Source of the DNA: an uncultured Porticoccus sp.
GTDB taxonomy: Bacteria > Pseudomonadota > Gammaproteobacteria > Pseudomonadales > Porticoccaceae
DNA: 10,823 nucleotides
Assembly (NCBI GenBank): GCA_950063125.1
Contig: CATLZI010000054.1
Span: 1 to 10,823 of the forward strand
Reading direction: 5' to 3'
A program made the translations under genes and the position numbers. The notes beneath the pieces are model-generated. The model had not been told where the DNA came from, searched no databases, and saw only the letters and a program-made list of their open reading frames with translations. Positions 1 through 7,390 of this stretch are shown piece after piece (the stretch's first letter is position 1; each line of letters starts with the position of its first letter).

Positions 1-785
1 CTTTTACCCAGGAAGCCGCACTCAAGCATTTTGGCCATTCAGCACTGGCCGTGCCTCTCGGTGCAATCGATGAAGTCTTTCGGGAAGTGGCTGCCGGCGC
101 AGTGAACTATGGTGTCGTGCCCGTGGAAAACTCCACGGAAGGCATGATTAACCACACTCTGGACACCTTTCTTGACTCCACCCTGAAGATTTGTGGTGAA
201 GTGGAGCTGCGAATTCACCACCATCTGCTGGTCGGACCCAACACACATCCCGACCGGATTACCCGAATCTATTCCCACGCGCAGTCATTGGCCCAGTGTC
301 GTCAGTGGCTTGATGCCCACTACCCAAAAGCTGAGCGTGTTGCGGTCAGTAGTAATGCAGATGCGGCCAAACGTGTCATTGGCGAATGGAACAGCGCTGC
401 AATTGCCGGTGATATGGCTGCTGAGCTCTATAATTTGCAGAAGTTATCAGAAAAAATTGAAGACCGTCCAGATAACTCCACCCGATTTCTTATTATTGGT
501 CGGGATGCTATTCCGCCCAGTGGTGACGATAAGACCTCTATCATTGCAGCTGTTCGCAATGAGCCGGGTGCCCTGCATCAGCTGCTGGAGCCTTTCCACC
601 GCCAGGGTGTGGATTTGACGCGGGTGGAAACCCGACCATCGCGGACCGGCAAATGGACTTATGTATTCTTTATTGATTTTGAAGGACATTGTGACAATCC
701 CAAAGTGGCGGAAGTGCTCCGAGAGGTGGCTGCTATCGTCGCTGACCTCAGAGTGCTCGGCTCCTATCCAAAAGCCGTCTTGTAA
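1..785 (+). CDS. pheA: Prephenate dehydratase (P-protein), 3' part, cut by the left edge
   Basis: This is the C-terminal part of PheA, which decarboxylates and dehydrates prephenate to phenylpyruvate in phenylalanine synthesis. The reading frame is open to the left edge (first full codon at base 3, about 260 residues), so the GTG at 51 is an internal valine, not the start. It begins with FTQEAALKHFG, the start of the dehydratase domain. The PVENSTEG motif lies at 120-143 and the TRF motif, with the family's catalytic threonine, at 480-488. A C-terminal ACT regulatory domain follows (about 530-750) with PGALHQLLEP and ETRPS, the counterparts of the GALV and ESRP phenylalanine-binding motifs of E. 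coli PheA, so feedback inhibition is likely. In relatives an N-terminal AroQ chorismate mutase domain precedes this part; whether it is present here cannot be seen. The gap to hisC is about 21 bases, consistent with one operon. Confidence 0.96.
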   Translation, partial: FTQEAALKHFGHSALAVPLGAIDEVFREVAAGAVNYGVVPVENSTEGMINHTLDTFLDSTLKICGEVELRIHHHLLVGPNTHPDRITRIYSHAQSLAQCRQWLDAHYPKAERVAVSSNADAAKRVIGEWNSAAIAGDMAAELYNLQKLSEKIEDRPDNSTRFLIIGRDAIPPSGDDKTSIIAAVRNEPGALHQLLEPFHRQGVDLTRVETRPSRTGKWTYVFFIDFEGHCDNPKVAEVLREVAAIVADLRVLGSYPKAVL

Positions 786-806
786 CCAGGCGTTGGGTTG
801 ATACTT

Positions 807-1922
807 ATGCGTATGGACTTAAAGAGCCTGGCGTTGCCAGGCGTACAACATTTGCAACCCTATCAGGGTGGCAAGCCCCTCGATGAACTGGAGCGCGAGC
901 TTGGTATTTCGGGTGCAATCAAGCTGGCAAGCAATGAAAATCCGTTGGGTTTGAGTGAGCTGGCGAAAGCCGCTATAGAAGCCTCGTTTGAAAATGGTGC
1001 TCGCTATCCCGACGGAAACGGGTTTTATCTCAAGCGCCGGCTCGCCGAGAAATTGGCTGTTTCTGTCAGTCAGCTGACGCTGGGTAACGGATCCAATGAA
1101 GTTCTGGAGCTGCTGGCGAGAGGTTTTCTCGGTCAACAGCACAATGCCATCATTGCTGAACACGCCTTCGTGGTCTACCAACTGGTAATCACTGCGCAAA
1201 ATGCTAACGCGATTGTTGTTCCGGCCAGTAACTGGGGCCATGATTTATCGGCTATGGCCGCCGCTGTGAATGAACACACGCGCTTGCTGTTTATCGCCAA
1301 CCCCAACAATCCGACCGGGACCTGGGTGTCGCTTGCATCAATTAAAGCGTTGTTGCAAGAGCTGCCAGACACTGTGCTGGTGGTGGTGGATGAAGCCTAT
1401 TTTGAATATGTGGACCAACCCGGTTATGGCTCTGCCCTCGAGTTGATTGACGACTACCCCAATCTGATTGTTACCCGAACCTTTTCCAAGGCCTATGGTT
1501 TGGCGGCCTTGCGCATCGGCTACTCGGTATCTCATCCGGATGTGGCGGATATCCTCAACCGTCTTCGCCAGCCCTTCAACGTTAACAGTCCAGCACTGGC
1601 CGCCGCACTGGCGGTACTGGATGACGATGATTACCTGCAGCGCAGTATCGACGTCAATCGCGCTGGTTACGACCAGCTGGTAGCCGGTCTTGATGCCCTC
1701 GGGCTGGGGTATATCCCATCGGCAGGTAACTTTATCGCTGTTCAGGTCCCGGGGGATGCGCTGGCCCTGTATGAGGCCCTGTTGGGCCAGGGCGTCATTG
1801 TTCGCCCCATTGCTCTGTACGATATGCCCCACCATTTACGGGTTTCTATCGGTCTGCCCGATGAAAATCAGCGCTTTCTAGACTCACTGGGCCGGTTGCT
1901 TGCTGATGGGGACAGAGCCTGA
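807..1922 (+). CDS. hisC: Histidinol-phosphate / aromatic aminotransferase (HisC family)
   Basis: A 371-residue PLP-dependent class I/II aminotransferase of the HisC family. Visible motifs are LASNENPLG near the N-terminus, GNGSNEVLELL, ANPNNPTGT, DEAYFEY and TFSKAYGLAALRIGY, whose lysine (about residue 228, codon 1488-1490) is the expected Schiff-base lysine. The C-terminal RVSIGLPDEN motif is also typical. I chose the ATG at 807 because a GGG at 795-797 lies nine bases upstream; the ATG at 813 and a TTG at 798 are possible alternatives. Between pheA and tyrA, as in Pseudomonas, this paralogue (often hisC2 or hisHb) probably transaminates aromatic keto acids or prephenate as well as, or instead of, imidazole acetol phosphate. 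That substrate role is inferred from context. It ends in TGATG, overlapping tyrA-aroA by one base, which suggests translational coupling. Confidence 0.93.
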   Translation: MRMDLKSLALPGVQHLQPYQGGKPLDELERELGISGAIKLASNENPLGLSELAKAAIEASFENGARYPDGNGFYLKRRLAEKLAVSVSQLTLGNGSNEVLELLARGFLGQQHNAIIAEHAFVVYQLVITAQNANAIVVPASNWGHDLSAMAAAVNEHTRLLFIANPNNPTGTWVSLASIKALLQELPDTVLVVVDEAYFEYVDQPGYGSALELIDDYPNLIVTRTFSKAYGLAALRIGYSVSHPDVADILNRLRQPFNVNSPALAAALAVLDDDDYLQRSIDVNRAGYDQLVAGLDALGLGYIPSAGNFIAVQVPGDALALYEALLGQGVIVRPIALYDMPHHLRVSIGLPDENQRFLDSLGRLLADGDRA

Positions 1923-4141
1923 TGAGGCCTGCCATCAACCGTCTATTGGTAGTGGGGCTTGGCTTGATTGGCGGCAGCCTGGCGAAGGCCGCCCGTGAGC
2001 GGGGACTTTGCCGGGAGGTAATTGGCAGCTCCAGAAATCCCGATACGCTGCGCAAGGCGCTGGCAACCGGTGTGGTTGACCGGGTCGTAACCGATATTGG
2101 TGATCTGGCAGCGGACTTGGGTGAGGGCGACGTGGTTTTGGTGGGCGTGCCGACCCTGACCGTTCCGGATATTATGCGCCAATTGCAACCACTGCTGGCG
2201 GATAGCGTAACGGTGACCGATGTGGCCAGTGTCAAGGGCAGTGTCGTGGCCGCAGTGCGGTGTGCCTATGGCAAAATGCCCGCCCAGTTTGTGCCGGGAC
2301 ATCCGATCGCCGGTTCAGAAAAAAGCGGTGTGGATGCGGCGAATAGTAGTTTGTTCGACGAGCACAGGGTGATTCTGACCCCCTTGCAGGAAACCGGTGA
2401 GGAACATTTGCAGCGCGTCCGTGATCTATGGCAGGGAGCGGGTGCCGTGATCAGCGAAATGACGGTGGCAGAACACGATGAGGTTTTGGCGGCCACCAGT
2501 CATTTACCTCACATTCTGGCTTACACATTGGTGGATACACTCGCTGGTATGCGTGAAAACCGTGAGATATTCCGTTACGCAGCCGGTGGATTTAGAGATT
2601 TTACGCGTATTGCCGCCAGTGATCCGATGATGTGGCACGACATTGTCATGGCGAATGACCAGGCGCTACTAGCCGTGCTGGAAACGTTTACCGATCATGT
2701 GGATCAGCTGAAAGATGCTGTTCAGAACAAGGACAGCGAGTACCTGCTGGGGGTGTTTACCCGCGCCAGGGAAGCGCGCAACCATTTTGCTAAAATGCTT
2801 GAAAACAAGGCTTACCTGGAGCCCATGACACAGACTATTGACTACCGGGTGTCCCCCGGCAATTCAGTTACCGGCAACATTCGTGTGCCCGGTGATAAAT
2901 CCATATCCCACCGCTCGATCATGTTGGGCTCGCTTGCCGAGGGTGTCACCACCGTGACCGGCTTTCTCGAGGGTGAAGACAGTCTCGCCACGCTACAGGC
3001 GTTTCGGGATATGGGTGTGGTTATCGAGGGTCCGCAGAGCGGCCGTGTGGTGATACACGGCGTTGGCATGGCCGGTCTCAAGGCGCCGGCCTGTCCGCTG
3101 TATCTCGGTAATTCCGGGACATCAATGCGTCTGCTGGCCGGATTACTGGCCGGTCAGGCCTTTGACGTGGAACTGACGGGAGACGAGTCTCTGTCGACGC
3201 GGCCTATGGAGCGTGTGGCAGCACCTTTGAGGCAAATGGGTGCTGTTATAGAAGCGGAACAGGGTGGCAGGCCGCCGCTTCGTATCAGGGGCGGGCAGGC
3301 GCTCAAGGCTATCGATTATTGTCTGCCGATGGCCAGTGCCCAGGTGAAATCCTCGGTATTGCTGGCCGGTCTCTATGCCCATGGGACTACCCGGACCACA
3401 GAGCCGGCGCCGACACGGGATCACACCGAACGGATGTTGACGGGTTTTGGCTATCCGGTTAGGCGAGAGGGTGCGGTTGCGGAGCTCGACGGCGGCGGAA
3501 AACTGTATGCCACGAACATCGATGTGCCGGCAGATATCTCATCTGCGACTTTTTTCATGGTGGCTGCGGCAATTGCGCCGGGCTCTGATGTGACATTGAC
3601 CCATGTGGGCGTTAACCCCACCCGTATTGGTGTCATCAATATCCTGCAGATGATGGGTGCAGACCTGGAGCTCACCAACCACCGCGAAGTCGGCGGTGAG
3701 CCGGTGGCTGATATCCGGGTTCGCTATGCGCCACTTCATGGAATAGACATCCCCGAAGATCAGGTGCCACTGGCCATTGATGAGTTCCCCGCTCTGTTTG
3801 TGGCGGCAGCCTGTGCCGAAGGAACAACCCGCCTGACCGGTGCCGAGGAATTGCGGGTGAAAGAGAGTGACCGGATCAAGGCCATGGCAGATGGCCTGGC
3901 CTGTCTGGGAATCCAGGCGTGTCCCACCCCGGATGGCATTGAAATTCAGGGTGGCACATTGTGTGCTGGTGAGGTGGACAGTCTGGGCGATCACCGCATC
4001 GCCATGTCCTTTGCTATTGCCTCGCTGAGGACACAGGGAAATATTCTGATACGAAATTGTAACAATGTAGCGACATCATTCCCGGGCTTTGTGGCTTTGG
4101 CCAACACTGTCGGTTTGAAAATTGTCGAGGAAATACGATGA
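1922..4141 (+). CDS. tyrA-aroA: Fused prephenate (cyclohexadienyl) dehydrogenase and 5-enolpyruvylshikimate-3-phosphate synthase
   Basis: A single 739-residue protein with two enzymes. Residues 1-300 are a TyrA domain that oxidises prephenate and/or arogenate with NAD(P): it shows the dinucleotide motif GLGLIGGS (12-19), [10 protein letters not shown] (from His127), SHLPH (His194) and FRDFTRIA (Arg229), all conserved active-site regions. Residues from about 302 (a Met codon at 2825) to 739 are EPSP synthase, the sixth shikimate step: [10 protein letters not shown] (Lys326), LGNSGTSMR (396-403), RPMERV, DEFPAL (Asp620), KESDRIK (Lys647) and GDHRIAMS. The AroA motifs ([15 protein letters not shown]) are closer to the class II type than to E. 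coli AroA (GNAGTAMR). The same fusion is known from Pseudomonas. It starts in the hisC stop codon (TGATG) and overlaps cmk by four bases (ATGA). No frameshift or stop breaks the linker. Confidence 0.96.
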   Translation: MRPAINRLLVVGLGLIGGSLAKAARERGLCREVIGSSRNPDTLRKALATGVVDRVVTDIGDLAADLGEGDVVLVGVPTLTVPDIMRQLQPLLADSVTVTDVASVKGSVVAAVRCAYGKMPAQFVPGHPIAGSEKSGVDAANSSLFDEHRVILTPLQETGEEHLQRVRDLWQGAGAVISEMTVAEHDEVLAATSHLPHILAYTLVDTLAGMRENREIFRYAAGGFRDFTRIAASDPMMWHDIVMANDQALLAVLETFTDHVDQLKDAVQNKDSEYLLGVFTRAREARNHFAKMLENKAYLEPMTQTIDYRVSPGNSVTGNIRVPGDKSISHRSIMLGSLAEGVTTVTGFLEGEDSLATLQAFRDMGVVIEGPQSGRVVIHGVGMAGLKAPACPLYLGNSGTSMRLLAGLLAGQAFDVELTGDESLSTRPMERVAAPLRQMGAVIEAEQGGRPPLRIRGGQALKAIDYCLPMASAQVKSSVLLAGLYAHGTTRTTEPAPTRDHTERMLTGFGYPVRREGAVAELDGGGKLYATNIDVPADISSATFFMVAAAIAPGSDVTLTHVGVNPTRIGVINILQMMGADLELTNHREVGGEPVADIRVRYAPLHGIDIPEDQVPLAIDEFPALFVAAACAEGTTRLTGAEELRVKESDRIKAMADGLACLGIQACPTPDGIEIQGGTLCAGEVDSLGDHRIAMSFAIASLRTQGNILIRNCNNVATSFPGFVALANTVGLKIVEEIR

Positions 4142-4836
4142 ATGAAAAAAGAGTACCAGTCATAACCATCGACGGACCGAGTGGTTCCGGAAAGGGGACC
4201 ATCTGTCAGTTGCTGGCAGCCAAGTTGGGGTTCCACTATCTCGATAGTGGTGCGCTTTACAGGTTGCTGGCTCTGGCGGCAAAACGTCATGGCGTATCGC
4301 TGGATAATATGGAGTCTCTGGCTGTATTGGCTGCCCATATGGACATTTCATTCAAGACGCGCGATAACGGCAATACGCCAAAAGTGATGCTGGAGGGAGA
4401 GGACGTGTCTGCGTTGATTCGCTCCGAGGGTGTGGGGACTAACGCCTCAGTAGTTGCCGCGTATCCAGAAGTGCGCGATGCCCTCCTGCAGCGTCAGCGA
4501 GCTTTTGCCGTGTCGCCGGGCCTGGTGGCGGACGGCCGCGATATGGGTACCGTGGTTTTCCCCGACGCCATCGCCAAAGTCTTCCTGACAGCGAGCTCGG
4601 AAGAGCGGGCGCAAAGACGTTATAAGCAGTTGATAGATAAGGGGGAAAGTGTTAGCCTTGCCGCCCTCGTCGAGCGGGTTCAAAAACGGGACGAACGGGA
4701 CATGACACGCAAAGTGTCGCCGATGATTCCTGCGAGCAACGCCGTGGTGTTGGACAGTTCAGCCTTGACCATCGAGGAAGTATTGCAAAAGGTGGTGGAT
4801 GTGGTCGCGGCAAGCGGCATACAGCCACCGCAATAA
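4138..4836 (+). CDS. cmk: Cytidylate kinase
   Basis: A 232-residue (d)CMP kinase, close to the 227 residues of E. coli Cmk; it phosphorylates CMP and dCMP with ATP. The P-loop GPSGSGKGT is at residues 13-21, followed by [11 protein letters not shown] (nucleotide-monophosphate-binding region), [18 protein letters not shown] and the lid-type [13 protein letters not shown]. The start ATG lies within ATGA, overlapping the tyrA-aroA stop, with GAGG at 4127-4130 seven bases upstream, so coupled translation is likely. The cmk-rpsA order is widely conserved in gammaproteobacteria. The TAA stop lies in a small inverted repeat (4835-4845) with no U-tract, so transcription could continue into rpsA. Confidence 0.97.
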   Translation: MNEKRVPVITIDGPSGSGKGTICQLLAAKLGFHYLDSGALYRLLALAAKRHGVSLDNMESLAVLAAHMDISFKTRDNGNTPKVMLEGEDVSALIRSEGVGTNASVVAAYPEVRDALLQRQRAFAVSPGLVADGRDMGTVVFPDAIAKVFLTASSEERAQRRYKQLIDKGESVSLAALVERVQKRDERDMTRKVSPMIPASNAVVLDSSALTIEEVLQKVVDVVAASGIQPPQ

Positions 4837-4951
4837 ACCGGGTTTGTGGTGTTTGGCCAGTAACGCACCATGTCACCCTGAAACCAACAGCCCGCATAAC
4901 TGGTAGTGCGGTTTGAGAGTCAAATGACTCGATTTTTACAGGTACATCTCA
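4837..4951 (+). promoter_or_regulatory. rpsA 5' leader with three possible hairpins (putative S1 autoregulatory region)
   Basis: The 115-base gap between cmk and rpsA holds no gene. Three hairpins can be drawn by eye: TGGTG/CACCA (4847-4851 with 4866-4870, extendable by two G-U pairs), CCGCA/TGCGG (4892-4896 with 4907-4911) and GAGTC/GACTC (4917-4921 with 4926-4930). The last is followed by GATTTTT. Only a weak AGG (4940-4942) precedes the start codon, nine bases away. In E. coli and relatives the rpsA leader is a multi-hairpin element without a good Shine-Dalgarno sequence, through which S1 represses its own translation. The layout here agrees with that model, but I did not see the GGA loop motifs described for the enteric leaders. 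Hairpin three could also be a weak terminator. I see no convincing promoter. Confidence 0.5.
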
Positions 4952-6634
4952 ATGAGCGAAAGTTTCGCAGATCTGTTTGAAGAAAGTTTAAAAACTATCG
5001 AAATGAACGCCGGCGCAATCGTCACCGGTGTCATTATTGATATTGATAAGGACTGGGTAACTGTTCACGCCGGACTGAAGTCCGAGGGTGTGATCCCAAA
5101 GGCCCAGTTCATTGATGACAATGGTGAGTTGGACATCAATATTGGTGATGAAGTCCAGGTTGCTCTCGAAGCCGTAGAAGATGGTTTTGGTGCTACTCGC
5201 CTGTCCCGTGAAAAAGCGCGCCGCGCAGAATCCTGGATCGAACTGGAAGCCGCTCACAAGGCGGATGAAGTGGTTACTGGCATAATCAGCGGCAAGGTCA
5301 AAGGTGGCTTCACGGTTGATGTCAATGGCCTGCGAGCTTTCCTTCCCGGTTCCCTGGTTGATGTTCGCCCGATCCGCGATACAGCTCATTTAGAAGACAA
5401 GCCTCTCGAATTTAAAGTCATCAAGCTTGACCAGAAACGTAACAACGTCGTGGTATCACGCCGTGCCGTGATGGAAAAAGTGAATTCCGAAGAGCGCGAT
5501 GAACTGCTCGCCAAACTGGAAGAAGGCATCACCCTGAAAGGTATCGTCAAAAACCTCACCGATTACGGTGCTTTTGTCGATCTCGGCGGTATTGATGGCC
5601 TGCTTCATATCACGGATATGTCCTGGAAGCGTATCAAGCACCCCAGTGAAATCGTCAATGTCGGTGATGAAATTGATGTCAAGGTGCTGAAGTTTGATCG
5701 TGAGCGCAGCCGCGTGTCACTGGGCATGAAACAAATGGGTGAAGATCCCTGGGCCGATATTTCCGGTCGCTATCCGGAAGGTGCCCGTGTCAAAGCGGTC
5801 GTTACCAATCTCACTGACTACGGTTGCTTTGCCGAGCTGGAAGATGGTGTTGAAGGTCTGGTACACGTTTCCGAAATGGATTGGACCAACAAGAACATTC
5901 ACCCATCCAAGGTTGTTCAGTTGGGTGATGAAGTTGAGGTCATGGTGCTGGACATTGACGAAGAGCGTCGTCGTATCTCACTGGGTATCAAACAGTGTCA
6001 TATGAATCCATGGGACGAATTCGCCATGAACCACAGCAAGGGTGAAAAAATCTCAGGCAGTATCAAGTCAATTACTGACTTCGGTATCTTTATCGGTCTG
6101 AACGGTGGTATTGACGGACTGGTTCACCTCTCCGATATCTCCTGGCACGAAACCGGTGAAGAGGCGGTACGCAACTTCAAGAAAGGCGATGAAGTTGAAA
6201 CCGTGATACTTTCCATCGACCCGGAAAGAGAGCGTATTTCCCTGGGTATGAAACAGTTGTCAGATGATCCCTTCTCTAACTATGTCACTGAAAATGACAA
6301 AGGTGCGATCGTCAATGGTGTAGTCAAGGAAGTGGATGCCAAGGGTGCAGTGGTTACTTTGAGCGGTGATATCGAAGGCTATTTAAAAGCCTCTGAAATC
6401 TCCCGTGAGAAGGTCGAAGATGCCCGCAACGCACTGAATGTTGGTGATGAGGTGGAGGTCAAGGTGATTAATGTGGATCGCAAGAACCGCACTATCAACC
6501 TCTCTATCAAAGCCAAAGATGTTGCTGAGGAAAAGGCGGCCATCAAAGAACATCGCAAGTCTGAAACAGATAATATTGCACCGACTACCATCGGTGATCT
6601 GATCAAGGCCCAGATGGACACCAAAGAGAAGTAA
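4952..6634 (+). CDS. rpsA: 30S ribosomal protein S1
   Basis: A 560-residue S1 protein (E. coli 557) that binds mRNA on the 30S subunit and helps initiate translation on structured or weak-Shine-Dalgarno messages. It begins [13 protein letters not shown], the usual ribosome-anchoring N-terminus. Six S1 (OB-fold) repeats start near residues 22, 105, 192, 277, 364 and 451. Repeats 3-5 are the most canonical, with [16 protein letters not shown] and SITDFGIF strands, GLVH/GLLH turns and LGMKQ or LGIKQ endings; repeat 6 is more divergent, as in E. coli. Repeats 1 and 2 lack these hallmarks, as expected for the ribosome-binding domains. The internal DNA similarity among repeats comes from this architecture and is not a separate repeat element. 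The stop is followed at once by a strong terminator. Confidence 0.98.
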   Translation: MSESFADLFEESLKTIEMNAGAIVTGVIIDIDKDWVTVHAGLKSEGVIPKAQFIDDNGELDINIGDEVQVALEAVEDGFGATRLSREKARRAESWIELEAAHKADEVVTGIISGKVKGGFTVDVNGLRAFLPGSLVDVRPIRDTAHLEDKPLEFKVIKLDQKRNNVVVSRRAVMEKVNSEERDELLAKLEEGITLKGIVKNLTDYGAFVDLGGIDGLLHITDMSWKRIKHPSEIVNVGDEIDVKVLKFDRERSRVSLGMKQMGEDPWADISGRYPEGARVKAVVTNLTDYGCFAELEDGVEGLVHVSEMDWTNKNIHPSKVVQLGDEVEVMVLDIDEERRRISLGIKQCHMNPWDEFAMNHSKGEKISGSIKSITDFGIFIGLNGGIDGLVHLSDISWHETGEEAVRNFKKGDEVETVILSIDPERERISLGMKQLSDDPFSNYVTENDKGAIVNGVVKEVDAKGAVVTLSGDIEGYLKASEISREKVEDARNALNVGDEVEVKVINVDRKNRTINLSIKAKDVAEEKAAIKEHRKSETDNIAPTTIGDLIKAQMDTKEK

Positions 6635-6643
6635 TGATTAGAT

Positions 6644-6673
6644 GGGGGTAATGGCGACATTGCCCCTTTTCTT
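6644..6673 (+). terminator. Intrinsic terminator after rpsA
   Basis: A nine-base-pair stem, GGGGTAATG (6645-6653) with CATTGCCCC (6658-6666), contains one G-U pair and closes a GCGA loop of the stable GNRA type. TTTTCTT follows from 6667. It starts ten bases after the rpsA stop, so it should end much of the cmk-rpsA transcription before ihfB. Confidence 0.85.
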
Positions 6674-6677
6674 ATGA

Positions 6678-6690
6678 AATCAGAACGTTA
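6678..6690 (+). promoter_or_regulatory. Putative IHF binding site at the ihfB start codon
   Basis: AATCAGAACGTTA agrees at every position with the E. coli IHF consensus WATCARNNNNTTR. Its last base is the A of the ihfB ATG. The sequence on its 5' side (TTTTCTTATGA) is AT-rich, as is usual upstream of the WATCAR element. The IhfB encoded here keeps Glu44 and Arg46, which in E. coli contact the TTR element. Autoregulation by IHF is known in E. coli; action at this site is an inference. Confidence 0.5.
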
Positions 6691-6983
6691 TGACAAAATC
6701 AGAACTAATCGATTATATCGTTACCCAGCAGGATCAGCTTCCCCCCAGGGATGTGGAAATTGCTGTCAAAATGATCCTGGAGCGCATGACTCATGCGCTT
6801 GTGAACAATGATCGCATTGAAATTCGCGGTTTTGGCAGCTTTTGCCTGCATTATCGTGCACCCAGAGTAGGGCGTAATCCCAAAACTGGTGATTCGGTTA
6901 AGTTGTCGGGTAAATATGTTCCTTATTTCAAACCTGGCAAGGAGCTTCGCGAACGCGTTAACAGCAGTCTCGAGGCAGATTGA
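6690..6983 (+). CDS. ihfB: Integration host factor, beta subunit
   Basis: A 97-residue HU/IHF-family protein (E. coli IhfB 94) that pairs with IhfA, bends DNA by about 160 degrees at specific sites and shapes the nucleoid and many promoters. It begins [10 protein letters not shown], has [10 protein letters not shown] with Glu44 and Arg46, then [14 protein letters not shown], in which Pro64 is the residue that intercalates into DNA, and ends with [15 protein letters not shown]. No good Shine-Dalgarno sequence is visible (only a partial CAGAACG stretch), so basal translation may be low or S1-dependent. The upstream terminator leaves no room for a separate promoter immediately before it, so expression probably relies on read-through or on a promoter inside the rpsA end. 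The rpsA-ihfB order is conserved in gammaproteobacteria. Confidence 0.97.
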   Translation: MTKSELIDYIVTQQDQLPPRDVEIAVKMILERMTHALVNNDRIEIRGFGSFCLHYRAPRVGRNPKTGDSVKLSGKYVPYFKPGKELRERVNSSLEAD

Positions 6984-7034
6984 GTCTGCGGGTTCGATGA
7001 CACGATAAACAAGACCAACCATCGGTAGTTTGGT

Positions 7035-7040
7035 TACAAT
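7035..7040 (+). promoter_or_regulatory. Possible -10 element for lapA
   Basis: TACAAT is one base from the TATAAT consensus and lies directly before the terminator stem. No convincing -35 sits 16-18 bases upstream (AGACCA at the 17-base spacing), and it is not a proper extended -10. Initiation near 7047 would fall within the left terminator arm, so the terminator would not form in that RNA. This is a weak call based on position. Confidence 0.25.
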
Positions 7041-7072
7041 AAACGGCAAGTACTTTGACTTGCCGTTTTTTT
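7041..7072 (+). terminator. Intrinsic terminator after ihfB
   Basis: A perfect ten-base-pair stem, AAACGGCAAG (7041-7050) with CTTGCCGTTT (7059-7068), extends one further T-A pair into the loop and runs into a T-tract at 7066-7072. It begins 57 bases after the ihfB stop and ends only about 11 bases before the lapA start codon, with the lapA ribosome binding site just beyond it. Confidence 0.9.
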
Positions 7073-7083
7073 ATGGGGATTTT

Positions 7084-7377
7084 ATGGCATTGCTAAAAAA
7101 ACTCTGTTTGTTGTTGCTCGGTTTGGTGGCAATTCTGCTGGGTATTGGTCTGGTATTAACCAACCCGGATGCCATTACGATTGATTTCTTTGGCCGTGAG
7201 TCCGGGCCGTTACCCCGTGGCCTCTGGCTTTTGGCAGCACTTTTTACAGGCTGCCTGACTGGTATACTTGCCAGCTTGCCGATGTTGCTACGACTCCGGC
7301 GACGAGTCCATGTGCTAAATCAGCAGCTCATCAAATTGAGAGTGGCTCCCGCCCGCGCAAAAAACAAAACGGAGTAG
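7084..7377 (+). CDS. lapA: LPS assembly protein A (YciS/DUF1049 family membrane protein)
   Basis: A 97-residue inner-membrane protein (E. coli LapA about 100). A first membrane segment covers roughly residues 5-25 and a second 46-69, joined by a short loop with the family's TNPDAITIDFFG stretch. The second helix is followed by an arginine-rich region (LRLRRRV) that starts a cytoplasmic tail likely to be coiled coil. I chose the ATG at 7084 because GGGGA (7075-7079) lies four bases upstream and MALLKK is the usual N-terminus. The frame runs open to 7030, but that stretch is the ihfB terminator. LapA works with LapB; in E. coli the pair helps control LpxC turnover by FtsH and so lipopolysaccharide amounts. 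lapB follows after 13 bases. Confidence 0.9.
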   Translation: MALLKKLCLLLLGLVAILLGIGLVLTNPDAITIDFFGRESGPLPRGLWLLAALFTGCLTGILASLPMLLRLRRRVHVLNQQLIKLRVAPARAKNKTE

Positions 7378-7390
7378 CCCAATACCCTAC

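Noticed and set aside
51..785. GTG at 51 as the start of pheA
   Set aside because: The frame continues to the left edge with the recognisable beginning of the dehydratase domain (FTQEAALKHFG), so the gene is cut, not short.
1338..1835. 165-codon open frame on the minus strand inside hisC
   Set aside because: It lies opposite a clearly functional aminotransferase, shows no recognisable domain and has no supporting start signal; it is a codon-usage shadow.
3539..3994. 151-codon open frame on the minus strand inside the AroA half
   Set aside because: Same reasoning: antisense to conserved EPSP synthase motifs, low-complexity translation, no family resemblance.
4835..4845. AAACC-G-GGTTT inverted repeat over the cmk stop as a terminator
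   Set aside because: As RNA it gives at most a four-base-pair stem and there is no U-tract.
5525..6520. Repeated DNA such as GGTGATGAAGTTGAGGT-like segments in rpsA
   Set aside because: These follow from the repeated S1 domains and conserved GDEVEV strands; they are not an independent repeat family.
7030..7083. N-terminal extension of lapA back to 7030
   Set aside because: This stretch is the terminator stem and T-tract, and a good ribosome binding site with the usual family N-terminus points to 7084.
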